A DNA stretch of 64,000 nt, taken from Psettodes erumei (lineage: Eukaryota > Chordata > Actinopteri > Pleuronectiformes > Psettodidae). Below the pieces are notes generated by a model, which had not been told where the DNA came from, did not search any database, and was given only the letters and a program-made list of their open reading frames with translations. The position numbers were made by a program, and so were the translations under genes. How positions within the stretch are numbered: position 1 is the stretch's first letter; each line of letters opens with the position of its first letter. The DNA lies in NCBI GenBank assembly GCA_016785225.1, contig JAFBJZ010000357.1, positions 2,423,501-2,487,500 of the forward strand, given 5' to 3'. Below are positions 1 through 13,105 of the stretch, in pieces.

Positions 1-584
1 TTTATATATATGTCGACAGAGAACGCAAGAAGGAGACAAAATAAGTATGATCAAGACAGACAATTGCAAAAGAGAGGCAACTTTTTCAGAAACAAAAAGA
101 GAAAATTTAATTGTATAGGGACAAAATGTATGTGGAAGAGAGGCCACTTACACTGTTACCTGCTCTGGGCATAGGTGGTGCATCACAGCAAGTAAGGAGA
201 CTGAAATTACAGTAAATTACATCTCTGTGAAATTTACAACCCTCCAGTTTTTCAGACAATCCAGAGGCAAACTCCATTCAAAATTAGCTAAGGCCTGAGG
301 CAGCATAATATGTTGCTTTAGATAAACAGTAATCCAATTTGTGTGAACCTAAATTAAAAAAAAAAATAATCTTAACATTCTTTGTCAAATATCAGGTAAA
401 AGTTATCTAAATGTATTTACTGTGTGCACCTTGCTGTGCTTCAACTGTAAGACCCTGAGAAAAGCATGTCTTAATTTTCAAAGTGGAGCTCCACTTTGAG
501 CATTGTTCTAACTTCTCTTTATTGTTCTCTTTTTGTTGTTTATTTAATCCTTCTCATGACTACTTTTTATTCATTTATTCCACG
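1..584. other. non-coding DNA with one long palindrome
   Basis: AT-rich sequence with no coding signal that I can support. The only structured item is the perfect palindrome at 478-499, listed separately. Confidence 0.6.
478..499. repeat. 22-bp perfect palindrome without spacer
   Basis: The two 11-base halves (TCAAAGTGGAG and CTCCACTTTGA) are exact reverse complements with no spacer, centred on AGCT. The sequence shows this directly. It could extrude as a small cruciform or bind a symmetric dimeric factor. The central GAGCTC is a SacI-type hexamer. No function is assigned. Confidence 0.95.
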
Positions 585-655
585 CAAGGCTGTATTACAA
601 AGGAGATCCCAGCCTTAGTGGAATCCTCTTGTTAAATTAAAAATAAATTATTAAA
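585..655 (+). mobile_element. LINE-type 3' tail fragment
   Basis: The stretch has the layout of a common teleost LINE 3' end: a GAGATCC-like word, then a variable part, then CTTGTTAAATTAAAAATAAA. Many fish elements end with a closely related phrase of the type '...CCTGGTTAAATAAA'. Only the terminal 60-70 bases are recognisable, as expected for a 5'-truncated insertion. The family (L2, Rex1 or another) cannot be settled by eye. The assignment rests on remembered consensus patterns. Confidence 0.5.
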
Positions 656-1622
656 AAAAGGAAGAAAATAAGTGTATAGTCTTGGTTTTGCATACAGTAA
701 ATGTCTTCTGTGGGATTTTTGTTGCAGATTGTTTTAATTGGCTACCCAGATCATGGCACTCTTTTTAATATCATAGGATGCATGAGACTCAGCCAAAGAC
801 ACACACATGCATGCACACACCTACACACATCACCCTGACCCTGAAATCTGCTGATCAGCAAAGGAGCTTCATTAGAGCTATCATGAAGAGTAATCACAGC
901 CTGCATTGGTGCATGTTGTGTGCAAGCCCCAAGGGGTCCATTAAGCCAGTGATATTATTGTTTGGTGTATGGAAGCCCTCTTCACAAGCTTGTTGAGCTG
1001 GAACATACACTCCGGTGCTGTAACACACATCCAAAGACACACACAGCTTCATCAGCACTTTGGACTCGAGTTTCTTCAGATAATAATGTGAGCCCAGTAA
1101 ATATGCATGCAACCGAAGGGGGGATGCAGTGACAGAATGTGCAAATCTAATAATGTGTTAATTGGATGCCAGCAGTAAAATAGCATCAGCACTGTATAAT
1201 TCTATAGATCCACTGTTGGGTTTGTGCAGATGAGGAATCTCAATCTTCACTCACAAACCTGGCTTTGAAACAATGCATGTGATGTTTTCTTCAGTATTCT
1301 AAGGATTACAGTGACTTTCATGTTGTTTTTGCTCTGCTATGCAAAGACACAAAAAGCCTTGTGGGTACATTTTGATAGCAACAAAAAAAGAAAAAAGCAG
1401 ATTTGAGCCATGCCCAATGATACTATTGGGATCATCTTTTTTCCCCTGTATTAGAGCTGTTAATGCTCATTTAAACACAGAGTTGGGGAAGCTTGCACCT
1501 TCAGCTTTTCATCCTTTGGTGCTGGTGGAAGGGTGCACTGGGTTTATTGGATTATTCACGACAACAGGACTCAGTAGCAAGGTTTATTTGTTTGTTTTAG
1601 AAAGAGGTGGAATGAGCATGAC
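656..1622. other. non-coding DNA
   Basis: Two overlapping open frames on opposite strands (778-996 and 894-1112) lack any recognisable domain, and one is largely CA-repeat translation. I see no gene here. Confidence 0.6.
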
Positions 1623-1623
1623 A

Positions 1624-1636
1624 GATAGATAGATAA

Positions 1637-1674
<38 letters not shown>
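1624..1674 (+). repeat. (GATA)n microsatellite
   Basis: About thirteen GATA units with a single AAAT interruption near the left end (around 1635). It is the only clear tetranucleotide GATA tract in the window and is likely polymorphic in length. Confidence 0.95.
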
Positions 1675-1679
1675 TCTAT

Positions 1680-4600
1680 GCATTGGCTGCATGATGCAAA
1701 TCTAAATTTCATCATGCTGGCATAAAACAGACTGATATCACTAAAAGTTACTATCGCTAAACTCTGCAGGAGTCTAACTAGGGTGAAGTGGTCCCAGAAT
1801 AGCCTCAATCTGTCTGCTGGCTAATGAAAGCACCAGACTCCAGATTCTTCAGAGCCTGGGTATACTACTTTATATTGTATTTTCTTAAAACAAGAGGGCA
1901 TACCAGAACCACAGAGACCCATAATGCTCAGTGGAGCACTTGCCTTTCAATAAGCAATTACTGCAAGCTATTCACTGACATATGAGTTTACATGGAAGCA
2001 GCCGCACACTCAGTTCAATATGAAGTCAATTGTTTTGTTTTTTTGTTGTTTTTAACCATTTGTGACATTATCTGAAGTGATTTTGGTAAATGGTCACTTT
2101 TCAACATATTATTTCTTAACTGCCTTTTTTTCCTGCCCATGTAAAATGAATATTTCTGTAGAGTCCAGAGACAGTTTATTTAGTGCACCTTTCCATGTCC
2201 ACGGTTTCCAGCCCAGCAGTCCTACCTACATAGAAATTGTAATGTTTTAGTTTGGTTAAAGGTGTTAGAAAGAGATGTTGCTATAACTTTATGATGATTT
2301 TTGCATTTTGTATATTTGACTCTGTTATCTGTGACTCACATATTGACATCCATTCCTCTGTCCATAAATATACCAACTGAGGACTGAGACAACACACTGA
2401 GGCACAAAAGTCGAATATCTACTGTATATTTTTTTCCATATCCCATTTTATGCATTGCAACAGGAAAGAAGGCTGCAGGATGTGGAGACGATGAACTAGC
2501 ACTGTCAGTGAAGAACCATTTAAATAGCATTTTCCAAAACTCAGTAAACTGTATTTTATTAATGTGCATAAAAAGTACAATATTGGTATAACATCGCAGT
2601 AATAATATTGTAATACTTCATTTAAGTGCAGTCCAAAACTCCTGGTATGAATGTGTTTTGCTCAAGAGCAATCGCATCTGATTCAAACATGAAACAATAA
2701 GCAAGAACACTCAGTAGTATTTAAGACCTGAACTGATTTAGTAAAACAAATGATGGCACTAAATGTAATAAAATTAGTATCTGCAGACACTCCATTGCAC
2801 AATGATGAGTGGAATCCAAGAGCTATTACTTGTCATGCTAAGAAGAAAAAGATGAGTGTTGTTTAGTTTTTTCTCCACTTTCAGACAACTGATGAGGATT
2901 GGGCAAAAGCAACTCAACACTAAACTTTGCCTTTATACCATCCGTGAATAGCATCTCTCAGAGCCAAATACCTTTTATCTACTCTTAAGGACAGATTACA
3001 CCAAAGATTCGTGATGAGGCATGCTAAAACTTGCAACATTGTATTCTGTGATGTTCTGAAACCTGCTCAATGTACACCTCTGAAGCTACATGAGATGACA
3101 AGCAGTGATTCCTGATGCAGTTCATGTAATGATGAAATGGCAATAAATACATGACAGGGTCAAGAACTGATCAGCTGACCCTTCTTTCCTACATTCAAAA
3201 CTCCTCCGCCCAACTCCATCAGCTGATGGTTTGTATCTGCTTCAACACCTGATTTTGCTAGGAGCCAATCAGCTGTTGAAACAGATGAAGTGCTAACTGT
3301 TCTAAAACTGGCAGCTGCGACTAGACAAGTTCAATCGCTGACAGCACCAACAACCAACATCAGACGAGACAAGACTTCCATTTTAAGCCACTGTAACTCA
3401 CCCACTTTGAATCGTCATGAATCTTTGGTGTAGAGTGGGATTTAGACTGTCTAGTTCAACTTTTGTCAAATATTTCAGTGCTCCACATCCCAAAGGCTGT
3501 GCAACAATACAACGAAAGAGATAAACTGTGTGCGTCAATGTGAATGAAAAAACAATGAGGGGATGAGATTGAATTGGAGGAATCAGGTCATCCTGTAGTT
3601 TGTTTCATAGAAAGCTATAGCTCTGAGTTCTGTATTAAAATATTGCATTGATCTAAGATTTTTTTTTTTCCAGAAAGACGACCAGGGAGAAAAACATACA
3701 ATGTGATGATATGGGCATAACAGATCAGTTCAACTAGTCACCAAAACACGGACTCACAATATTTCACAAGAGTTATCAACTGGTAAGAGTTCTGCTGTCT
3801 CTCCAGTACAATGAAGGTAAATGAAATTTCATAACTGGGTTTTCCAGAGCATTTCACACACATTCTCCTCTAGTTAGGAACGGTACAGTAGTCTTTGAAA
3901 GTGTCTCTAAAAATTCCTGCATGGTTTTACAGCAGCACACCTCCTGGGTTATGCTGGTTTTCTGCATGAGTGAGCAAGAGTGGAAGGCAGTCAGCAGGGG
4001 AGAAAGACAAGGTGAGGCTGGTCAATAACTGTGTGTTCGTGTCTGCAAAAGATGAAGGGGAGGAGAGAAGTAATTGTTGAATTGTTCTTTTTATAGTTTT
4101 CCCAGGGAGATTTGGATGCAGATTCATTAATCTGAAAGCAAGATTGAAGTCCTCTCTTCAGACCTTGTAGGGAAAACAATACAGCGCATGGAAAGAGAGC
4201 AGGTACACTTGACTTTTTCCTCTCCTGCTTTCCTCTCCTATCCATTTCTTTGTTTCTTTGATAGTTGATGTTCTTACTCTTATTTACCTCCCTCCATCTA
4301 TTTCTCCCCACAATTACACACTGGATATGAACACTTGACTGAAGAAAGGCTGCATAAAAGAAAACAGTGAGTTGTTAGGAGGTTATGGAGGTTTACGTGA
4401 CAATTGTATTATTATTTTTCCATCTTTACAGATGATTCATGTTTGATATGCATCACATGTGTTTGTTGATATTATAATGGCTGGTAGAGTACAGTTACAC
4501 TGTATCATTGTCCTCCATCAAAAAAAACGTTGGAAGATGTTGCATTTTTATATATCTGTGTAGGTTCTCAGTCATCCAAGTCATCATAGAAGTAAGTGCT

Positions 4601-4985
4601 GAAGTGAAGGTACCTGGTTACACATTTACTAGTGACTATATTTTTATATAGTTTCTCTATTACCAAGTTGGCCAGGGATTGGCAATCAACCATGTAGTGA
4701 GATACTGTAAAAAGATTAAGCAACACATATTCAGCTGCACATGTAGGGATCATGCGATGCTTCTCATGAATCAAAATGAATTGAATTTATCAAGGGCTTA
4801 CAGACTCAACCTATGGATTTTTTTTTTCTCAACCTCAAATTGAACTAAAAGACAAAAGGCCTGAGATTTTGAATAAACTGTTCGGTGACAGCACACTGGA
4901 TGTGTTGCTTTGAAGAAGTGCTGGATGCCCACCCACACACCCACAACTTCCTCAGATTATATCAGCTTCTTACACACAAGACGCA
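1680..4985. other. unique-looking non-coding DNA
   Basis: About 3.3 kb without a supportable gene. Open frames of 62-106 codons (for example 3991-4311 minus) have no domain and no splice context. Short A or T runs occur (around 3660 and 4820). A pyrimidine-biased patch lies around 4200-4310. Confidence 0.6.
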
Positions 4986-4988
4986 GAT

Positions 4989-5009
4989 ACACACACACAC
5001 ACACACACA
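4989..5009 (+). repeat. (AC)10 microsatellite
   Basis: Uninterrupted AC dinucleotide run of about ten units. Confidence 0.95.
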
Positions 5010-6319
5010 AATTCAACCACAAGCATATTTTGCTTATCTTTTGCTTTTAGCTTTACTTGTCCAGAAGGGTCACTTAAATTCTTATTTACAAGGACAGCCT
5101 GGCAGACTGCTTCACACTTTAACTCCCTTCAATTTTTTATAGCATTTCAGGTGACAAATATACATGGGCTCCAAAAATTCAGGCATTAGCTGATGTGATA
5201 TTTTACCTTTCTAACAGATACTGCAGGCTCCACAGCAAATGGAGGGGTTTCGGAGAAATGTTAGCCACTAAGTAATTAATTTGTCCTGCCACAGTTCCAT
5301 AATGAAACGAAAAATATTTTACACTTCTTTTAATAATCTAAATGTTACGGATCCATATGGACCCTATTATTATTATTATTTGGCTTCTGTTTATTTTCTG
5401 TTTTGCCCCTCAAACTCCTGGCATGTTTCCTCTTGCCTCCTGTGTCTCATCCCCCTGAGTGTCTCCTCTCCAGTTGTGTGCACATTCTGTTAAGAGACTC
5501 ACCTCATACAAGTGTCCACTCATCTCATCTTCTCCAGCCATTCAAACTCCCTTGTGGTAGAGAACCTTGCCCAGTTCTGAGTGTGGTCTTGTGTATGGTT
5601 CTTGGGATTTTTTGTGACATTTACCAGTGGATTAAATCCCTTTCTCCTAATGACAAAATGACCCACTCATAGATGAACAGTATACTGTGTACAGGAATCC
5701 TATGTCATAGGATTTTGAAGGGGACATTTTTAAACTGTGATTTTTATCATTATTGGAGACCCTAAAAGCCTGAGTGCAATGCAGAATAAGCAAGTGCAAC
5801 CACCATGGTTGACTGATTGCCTGAGACACCTGTTCTTCAAACAAACTCACTACCATTCCCAAAACACATCTGCAAGCCCCGATCATTTCAGGGAAACTGA
5901 CAGAAAAATATTGTATTCTTTTCAATTTTGGCATTTTGCTGTTATTTGTTTCTCCAGAGGGAGAGAGACCAGAACCAAGGGCAGAGAGAGAAAGGGATTT
6001 GTCGACATGCAAAAAAGATCTCCTGGACAAAATTGATTCGTGGATGTTGCGGTTATGTGTCACATCCTTTTAACCATTAGGCTAGTAGAAATCCCATTGG
6101 ATGAATTGTTGACAATGTTCTGACTTTGATTTTCAGGAGTTTGTTGCATTTTGAAGGAGGCTGCCTCTAGTAACCACGGCAAGAATAGCAGATTAAAAAA
6201 AGGGTGGGCTTTGTCTTTTCCCACTGTGTGTGGAAAGTGTGAAGCTGTTGAATCAAATGGCATCTTATTATCTCTTGTTTTCATACTGCTTAATGTAATT
6301 ATTCTCCAGTTATTGCTTT

Positions 6320-6323
<4 letters not shown>
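5010..6323. other. non-coding DNA with short (TTA)n
   Basis: Contains a short ATT/TTA run at 5365-5380. The frames at 5647-6063 (minus, 138 codons) and 5737-6036 (plus, 99 codons) overlap on opposite strands and show no domain, so neither is called. Confidence 0.55.

Positions 6324-6378
<55 letters not shown>
6324..6378 (+). repeat. (TG)27 microsatellite
   Basis: Uninterrupted TG run of about 55 bases. It lies 116 bp from an AC run (6495-6528), so the two can pair as inverted arms. Confidence 0.97.
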
Positions 6379-6381
<3 letters not shown>

Positions 6382-6493
6382 ATTGTGATGTGTGTTGACT
6401 AAACAATGTCTGACTGGTGACCTGCTCCTCTCCCATACCTGCGAAAATCGACTGCACCTGCAGAAACCCCGCTGGCTTAAGTGTGGACGCACA

Positions 6494-6494
<1 letters not shown>

Positions 6495-6528
<34 letters not shown>
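6495..6528 (+). repeat. (AC)17 microsatellite
   Basis: Uninterrupted AC run, complementary in sense to the TG run at 6324-6378. Shorter CA runs follow around 6562-6579 and 6772-6785, making a CA-rich patch. Confidence 0.97.
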
Positions 6529-6530
<2 letters not shown>

Positions 6531-6589
6531 TTACATGCAAATGCAGATGCACAAGCATGCAGTCACACACACACACACCTGTCGAAAAT

Positions 6590-8708
6590 TAGTAGTGTGT
6601 TGATATGCTTGAATACACAAGAACAAACACTGCATGACACACGCACACACTCACAGGCTTACACAGACACACACTCACATACACCTGTGGGAAAACAAAG
6701 AGGATCTCTGACATGGTTGGTTGAACAAGGTCAAACCCTGCATGTGAGTAAGTAAGTATGTAAGTAAGTCCATACACACACACACGGGCACAAACACAAA
6801 TTAGGCCATACAAATGCATTCTGGCACTTGGATTTAGCTACAAGGGGTGGATAGAGAAACCTGGAATGGAAAATAATGAGTGAGAGAAAGGCTGAAAGAG
6901 AGAGGGGCTGAGAGAAAGAGTGAGTTATTTAGATGAATGACAAAACAGTAAAGACAAAATAGGAGATGGGGATTTTGAATTTAAAAAATTAATAGGTGTT
7001 TGTTGACAGGGGAGGAAAAAGATGTAAGCATTAATTTACAGTCATTTAATTTGTTGATTAGTTGCTGGACCTTCTCCCACTAACTGTTGTCGATTCAGCG
7101 TTTCATCTTATTCTTTGTTATTCCATCATATAGTTACATGTTACAAACAGGATCGATATCCAGAATGCTTGCAATAAATGAGAGCCAACATAGATGTTTG
7201 GAAAAGGTCAAAGTTGGGGAACATAAAAAGTAGATAAAGAAGAGTAAAAGGGAACAATCTTGAGGATGATATTGAAATATGTATATTAAAACAGTTTATT
7301 AAAGAAATCCTAGTATAGCATAGTTAAGATTTATATAATTGGTTTGTGTCACTGAACTGAAAAAAATAAAATGGCTATTTAAGAATTTATATTTTGTTGT
7401 TGTGTTCAGGTTTTTTTTTGTTTGTGAGAAAGAGACATCAAGACAGAGATGCAGCAGTTCAAGAAGCATTACTTTTATGCTGCTTAGTTTATTTCTGTAC
7501 CCAACTCATCATTTACCACAGAGCCAAATTACAGCATGAGACCCCCCCCACAAACAGAAACAGTAAAAGACACATACACTACAAATGTCACACACATGTT
7601 CATACAATATATAGATAAACACACACATTTGATCCCTTTCTTCCTTTCTGCACATGGGCCCTGCAAACATTTGTATTTCCCAATGTGGTTCATTGAAACA
7701 GGGAATCTGGGTGAGCCACTTTTCTCTGTCAGTGTGTGTAGGGCTGCAGTGGTTTGTTAGTGAGGTTGCTCAACAGAGAGTAATGGCTGGCAAGAACAAG
7801 AGGCAGAGGAGAGGAGGGGAGTAGAAAGGCGATGAGAGACCTTAATAATTCAGCTACTGGCATAAATTGCTGAAAGTGAAACTACTGCAGATTACTCTCG
7901 AAATAAACTTCCAGTGAACTTTCCAGTGCTGTCATACTGCATGTTTGCTATAGAATAGGGGATGTGCCATCAAATTCAAATATTTGCTGCAAGCTTGCAG
8001 GAAACTTTACTGATACATAGGAGAAGGGGTTTTTGATTATTGATATAAAGAGATAAATAGAAAATATATCTTGATTGGAGAAGAAAAGTGGTAATTTATA
8101 TTAGCCAAACGTGTCAAACTTAGAGGTTAGATTAGTTAGGTTGGGCCACTTAAGATTTTCTCTTCTCTGGTATTGTGGTTGGATTTTGAATTTTAATAAA
8201 GCACAGCAATATTTTTAATTGATCTTGAAGCTAATACCCATTTAACATCAAACCGGTGGTAATGTTACACTGCAAAAAGACAAAGATCAGGGTTAAATAG
8301 TCTGAATCAATTTTGCTCGCTTTGAAAGTTCTCCCATACTGAGCAGTACCCAGTGTCCTCTTTCAAATGTAAATGCATCTAATGAAATTATAGTGCCAAT
8401 CATCGCATAAACTGCAAATTGACAAAGATAAAAATAGATAGAAATAAAAGTTTTTTGTCTTCCTCAAAAATAACTGAAACGGCACATAGCATTTTATTAT
8501 CTAATAATATCTTAGAACTTTCCAGTCAAGTCAGACTAAAAGCAGATACCAACCATTATGACTTAACAGATGTTCTTCCAGACCCGCAGACTAATACAAG
8601 AAGAAGTAATTAAGATAGATCTTTCTATATGAAGTATTCCTTTGGTTTTCATATGACCAGATTAACTCTAAATTGACTAGACTATGCTTATGCCCCAGCT
8701 CATCATCA
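6590..8708. other. non-coding DNA, partly purine-rich
   Basis: The stretch 6840-6960 is rich in GAGAGAAAG-type words on the plus strand. Three open frames at 7339-7760 overlap in different phases and look like chance. No gene is called. Confidence 0.55.
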
Positions 8709-8726
8709 CCCCCCCCCCAAAAAAAA
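8709..8726 (+). repeat. C10-A8 homopolymer junction
   Basis: Ten C residues run directly into eight A residues. Indels and sequencing error are likely here. Confidence 0.95.
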
Positions 8727-9149
8727 TGGAATTAATACAATGTTACCAGTAACCTTTTTCATTCTTTAAAGGTTCACTCCAGTAAAATATATCAGCACTT
8801 GGAAAAAAAAAGATATAAGAAGATATCTGAAATTATAGTTAACTTGCTTGAAATGTAAATTGGAGGTTGCCAGTAATTTTTCATAAAGATGTAAATATGA
8901 TGTTGAACCTCTAGGTCTTGGTTCAGTAATAAACATTATCCTATCTGTAGCTGTGATAGAAGAGATAAAATGAACATACCTGGGCAAAATAAGGGAGTAT
9001 AAAGTATTCAGACAGTGAAGAATTATTTCAGCTAGATGTAATTTAGTTTTGATTTAACATGGGAAACCAATAGTCATCCATTAGTGTAAGTATTTATACA
9101 TGGGAATGATTCATGTTTTATTCAAACTGAATCTGAAAGTCAGTCTTTT

Positions 9150-9292
9150 CGCACTCTACACAACACTAACACTGCTACCAGATCTCTTACTATCATTTAC
9201 AATTTTCAAGATGGTCTCACTTTGACCCCAGACTGACAAGTCTGTGCACTGACTGGAAAAGACTGAATTTCCTCCTTTAGGGATCAATAAAG
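9150..9292 (+). mobile_element. LINE-type 3' tail fragment
   Basis: The segment ends in CTGAATTTC...AGGGATCAATAAAGTGTG, which closely follows the fish LINE 3' ending 'GAATTTCCC...GGGATCAATAAAGTA'. The preceding sequence (CACTCTACACAACACTAACACTGC) also fits a 3' UTR of that kind. No ORF part is visible, consistent with 5' truncation. The clade is not resolved. Confidence 0.55.
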
Positions 9293-9747
9293 TGTGATTT
9301 TCAAGAGACATAAGCTTCTTTCTATTCAAGTATAGTAGGTCCTACAGCTAAAACGGAGTCTCCACAGTACAGTGGAGTGCAGACGATACAATCAGACCCA
9401 CTGGCCTAAAAGTTGGTGCAAACGGTGGAAAGTGCCTCAGAAAGGCCCGGATTGCAAATCAGTGGAGGCTGTCACCTAAAATTACAGTTATTTTAGAGTT
9501 GAGGTTCGATGTCAGCTCAGTAAATTGTTGATTTCAGCAAAATTGACACAGACTTTCACAACTATGAAGAAAGAAAAGGAGAGGATTGTTGATTAAAGAG
9601 GCAGGGGATTCGAGTGTTGTCACAGTATCACTCTACCAAAAATGACAAAGCAAAAAATGAAGGGAAATGGGATTTTAAGGTCTGCATTCTACTGATTGTC
9701 AGTTTGTTTGTTCATTTCTTTTAATGCAAAATTTTTTTTGTGGATCA
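9293..9747. other. non-coding DNA
   Basis: Nothing recognised beyond short homopolymers. Confidence 0.5.
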
Positions 9748-9777
9748 ATGCATTTCATAAAGATCAATGAAATGCAT
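9748..9777. repeat. 11-bp inverted repeat, 8-nt spacer
   Basis: ATGCATTTCAT at 9748-9758 is the exact reverse complement of ATGAAATGCAT at 9767-9777, with spacer AAAGATCA. A third ATGCATTTC-like word follows at 9779-9788. It could form a hairpin in RNA or a paired binding site in DNA. No function is assigned. Confidence 0.9.
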
Positions 9778-9789
9778 CCATGCATTTCT

Positions 9790-10499
9790 TTTCACGTCCA
9801 CCATAATGAGTTATTAGGGGTGTCCATCTTTAAAAAACATGATCCTTCACTACACTCCCACATGTGCCAATTATATTTGACATGTGTTCATGGGTATGGT
9901 GCATGATCCTCTTTTTGTCAGACAAATATCAGATCACTGGAATGACAAGCATGAAAATATGCATCAACATTTCTGACATCTCTGAATTTTTACAGTGACC
10001 TTTCCACACTGCCAAAACAACCTAACCAGCATGAGAACTGATTTTTCCAATCTGCCATGTATAAGGCTGAGATATTGTGAATGTCTGGTTACTAGGCTAC
10101 TGGTCTTACTGCACCGGTGCAGACAGGCAGGCTAAGGCGATGAAGGGCCCTCAGATTTCATCAGGTAGGAGCTACATCAGTCTCCTCTCCTGTAATGGTG
10201 TTTTTCTTTCGAGAAAATGTGCTTGTCACTGTAATGTAGTGACAGAAAAATTGATTGTATCATGTTCTTGTGTCTTCTTCAATGTTTATTTATGTCTTAA
10301 TAAATGTCAGTCTTGCTGTGATTCTCTTTATATCTGTCAAGTGTTATTTCCAGATGTCGACAGCAAGTGAAACCAATGAATAACTTAAAATACAAATAAT
10401 AAAAATACACCTCTATGCCATGTATTTATAGTTTTCAGTCTTTTAATACTACAGGGTATTTGTTTTCGAGGTATATGTCTTTTTTGTGCACTGTGGCAC
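9790..10499. other. non-coding DNA
   Basis: The plus frame at 10077-10370 (97 codons, Cys-rich near its end) has no recognisable domain, so it is not called. Confidence 0.5.
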
Positions 10500-10800
10500 A
10501 AACAAGATACATGAAAAGGAAGGGGACAGGCGAAAACAAGAGTGAGGACAGCGAAGATCAAAAAACGGAGAGAAAGACAACAAGAGCAAGGGGGACACCG
10601 GGGGTGGACACAAGGAATAGATAGCCAGGTGCCTGGGGAGAGAGGAAACAGTTGGCAACACTTTGACACAACAAAGGCCAGAAGCACATTATTGCTGAAC
10701 AAAACCCAAGCTGCCGCCAGAGGGGCAGCTGGGTGGCAGAGAAGGAAAGACAACAAAAGAGAGAGAGAGAGAGGCACACTGTTGTGTGTGTGAGAGAGAC
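10500..10800 (+). other. purine-rich tract with a CTCF-like word
   Basis: The plus strand is strongly purine-biased and includes a GA run at 10759-10773. That bias explains the 181-codon minus-strand frame (10385-10930): its Leu/Ser/Cys-rich translation is what a pyrimidine-rich strand gives. A plus frame (10542-10793) is correspondingly Arg/Lys/Glu-rich. Neither shows a domain. The stretch could be an unrecognised regulatory segment. Confidence 0.5.
10711..10730 (+). promoter_or_regulatory. CTCF-like motif (candidate)
   Basis: The word CCGCCAGAGGGGCAG matches the known CTCF core CCRCYAGRGGGC at 11 of 12 positions, with one extra G before the following CAG. This is a motif match only. Occupancy depends on cell type and methylation. 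Confidence 0.35.
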
Positions 10801-13105
10801 AGAGAGACCTACTGTATGTTGGGAATGTGTTGGCAGGGTGGCACACTTTCCAGAGGACAGCTAGAACATAACTGTGAGCGAAAGATTCAAGTTCAGCGGA
10901 AGGGCAAAGAAGGTAGAGGAAGTAGACCAAGAGTACAGCCTATTTACAGATATTTTAATAAAATATAGAGGTTGTATAAATGTAATATAGAGTTTGTGTA
11001 CATTGCCAGTTAAAAGAATTGCAACACTGCAGTATTCCTTCAATTACACATATGCCAACATGGTGTGATTAAATTCAAGTCAGCATGCACTGAGCAACTT
11101 TATTAAATGATGGGCCTGTTGTTGCTGCACACATGCAGACTTTTTCCTGCTGAGTTTTTGGGCCAATTTTCAGCATGGAACAAAATTACTTTGGAAAAGG
11201 TTTTACAGCTAAACATTACAGAAACAGCAGTAGGAAAGCTGTGGAGGATGATCTGCTCTTGTACACTTATTGCCACAAGAAAAATACAGCATTTGGAAAT
11301 TAATCGAGAGGAAAAACACTTTGGGGGTAGGCATTTATCACGATTTTCATTGGTTCAGAAAGGGTGAAGAATGCTACCCTGTATATGTAATTATATGGCT
11401 GGCTATTGGCTATAGCTTATGTTTTTTATGTTGCCCAAGAAGACTTAGTGTGCTGTGACTGTGACTAAGCCATAGTGATGGTCACTCATCATTCCATAAT
11501 TAATGAATGTTTGTGTTGCATAAATTAAATCATTATGACTGAGTGTTATAAGTGGCAATATGGACTGGTATGCGTCAAGGGTTAATTCAGCAGAAGGAGA
11601 GCTCAGGGGGATTTTTTACACATTACACATGATGCAGTCTAGTGTCATTAACTGATCATCTCAGTATCTGCCACAGTTTATCAAGATGGATTTCTTATCG
11701 AGTTTGTTGCTCATATGCAAAAATAATTGCACAAACAACCCTATTTAAGGATTGTATGAGGAAGTCCCTGGAGAATAAGTGAGAGCGTGTGTGTGCATGC
11801 TTGTATACCTCATCTGCACCACTTGTTTCTGAGAGCTATGGGCTTGAAGGAAATACATAAATGTCTCTTCTAGTAAGCGTTGCTATGAATGGGCCTAGCA
11901 GCACACAGTGCATCAAAGCTGTGTAACTGTCTGGGTTCTTTAGGCCTATATTGTATGGCTGTCCACTTTTGTCAGTTGGCTTCGCTGGCTGGCTGAGCTA
12001 TGTGGGCAGAAAGCTTAAATACTGATGCATCAGGATATGGAGAATATAATGAAGAATCCATGCCATGCCTCCAGTTTAATAGCACCACACTGACAATGAA
12101 AGATTGGCACTGACAGTGAAATACCCCATCTATCAGCGTTGCTTCCTCTGTGCTGGGATAAAGCTTCCTCTGCCTCCTAAGGGTGTGTCTGGCCCTGGCA
12201 ATAGTAAAATGTTTCATTGAAGCACTGGCAGAGGTACGTATGGGAAATAACACTTCTTTTAAAGAGCAAATGATTTGGTTTCTTTTAAACAATTGTGCTG
12301 CCAGTGACAAAATATTGTTTTTATTTTTTATTTTTAGCTTCCTCTGTTATCTTCTCTGACTCCAGGTATTCTCTCTCTCCGCACACCTCCTCTCTCTGTT
12401 GATATTTATCAAATGAAATGAGGTGGAGGGACAACACTTCATTGATATCCTGTGCTCTCCTGAACATCTGCACTGACGTGACGAAACATTAGCAATGACA
12501 GATGAGTTTACTGATCTGCAAATGACCGATGCACATCTTGCTACCTTCTCAGTGTTCTCCACTAAACACCATTTTGCACACAAACAGAAGAAAAGCCTCC
12601 AAGCTAACAGCCAAACAAGAAAGTATCTACAGACAGATGAAAAGTGTTCATTACCACACTTGGGAGATTGTGGGGGATATTGTGTGTGTCTAACTTTCAC
12701 TTTCAGGTGTTTGTGCAACCAGTGAGGGACTGAAACACATTGCGACAGAGATACACAGAACAAGAGTGAAGAAGATGATATCCTGAGGAAAAATGGCTAT
12801 ATCAAATAAATATAATAATAAAATAGATTGTTTGTCACTTGAGGGAAAAACCTTCTCATCCTCGGATCTGATCATAAAACTGTTCAATATAATAAATCCC
12901 AAAGCAGAATTGTCTAATTAACTGTCCAGTGACTTCATCAGCAAAACAAAAGTGTTTGACTGGGAGGTTGATTTTGATAGAACACCCCTCTTGCTAATGA
13001 GGGATAAAGAGCCTATTGTCTCTGGTGAATCCTACCATCCAAAATTAAGCAGAAGTACATTATCTTCCTTTGTAAATTATTTATATTTCCCCCTTTACAT
13101 GTCAA
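10801..13105. other. unique-looking non-coding DNA
   Basis: Frames of 86-138 codons (11107-11367 plus, 11972-12310 minus, 12347-12763 minus) have no recognisable domain and no convincing splice framing. Confidence 0.55.

Noticed and set aside
10385..10930. 181-codon minus-strand open frame, the longest in the window
   Set aside because: It lies opposite a purine-rich tract, its Leu/Ser/Cys-rich product has no domain, and overlapping frames on both strands are also open. Composition explains it.
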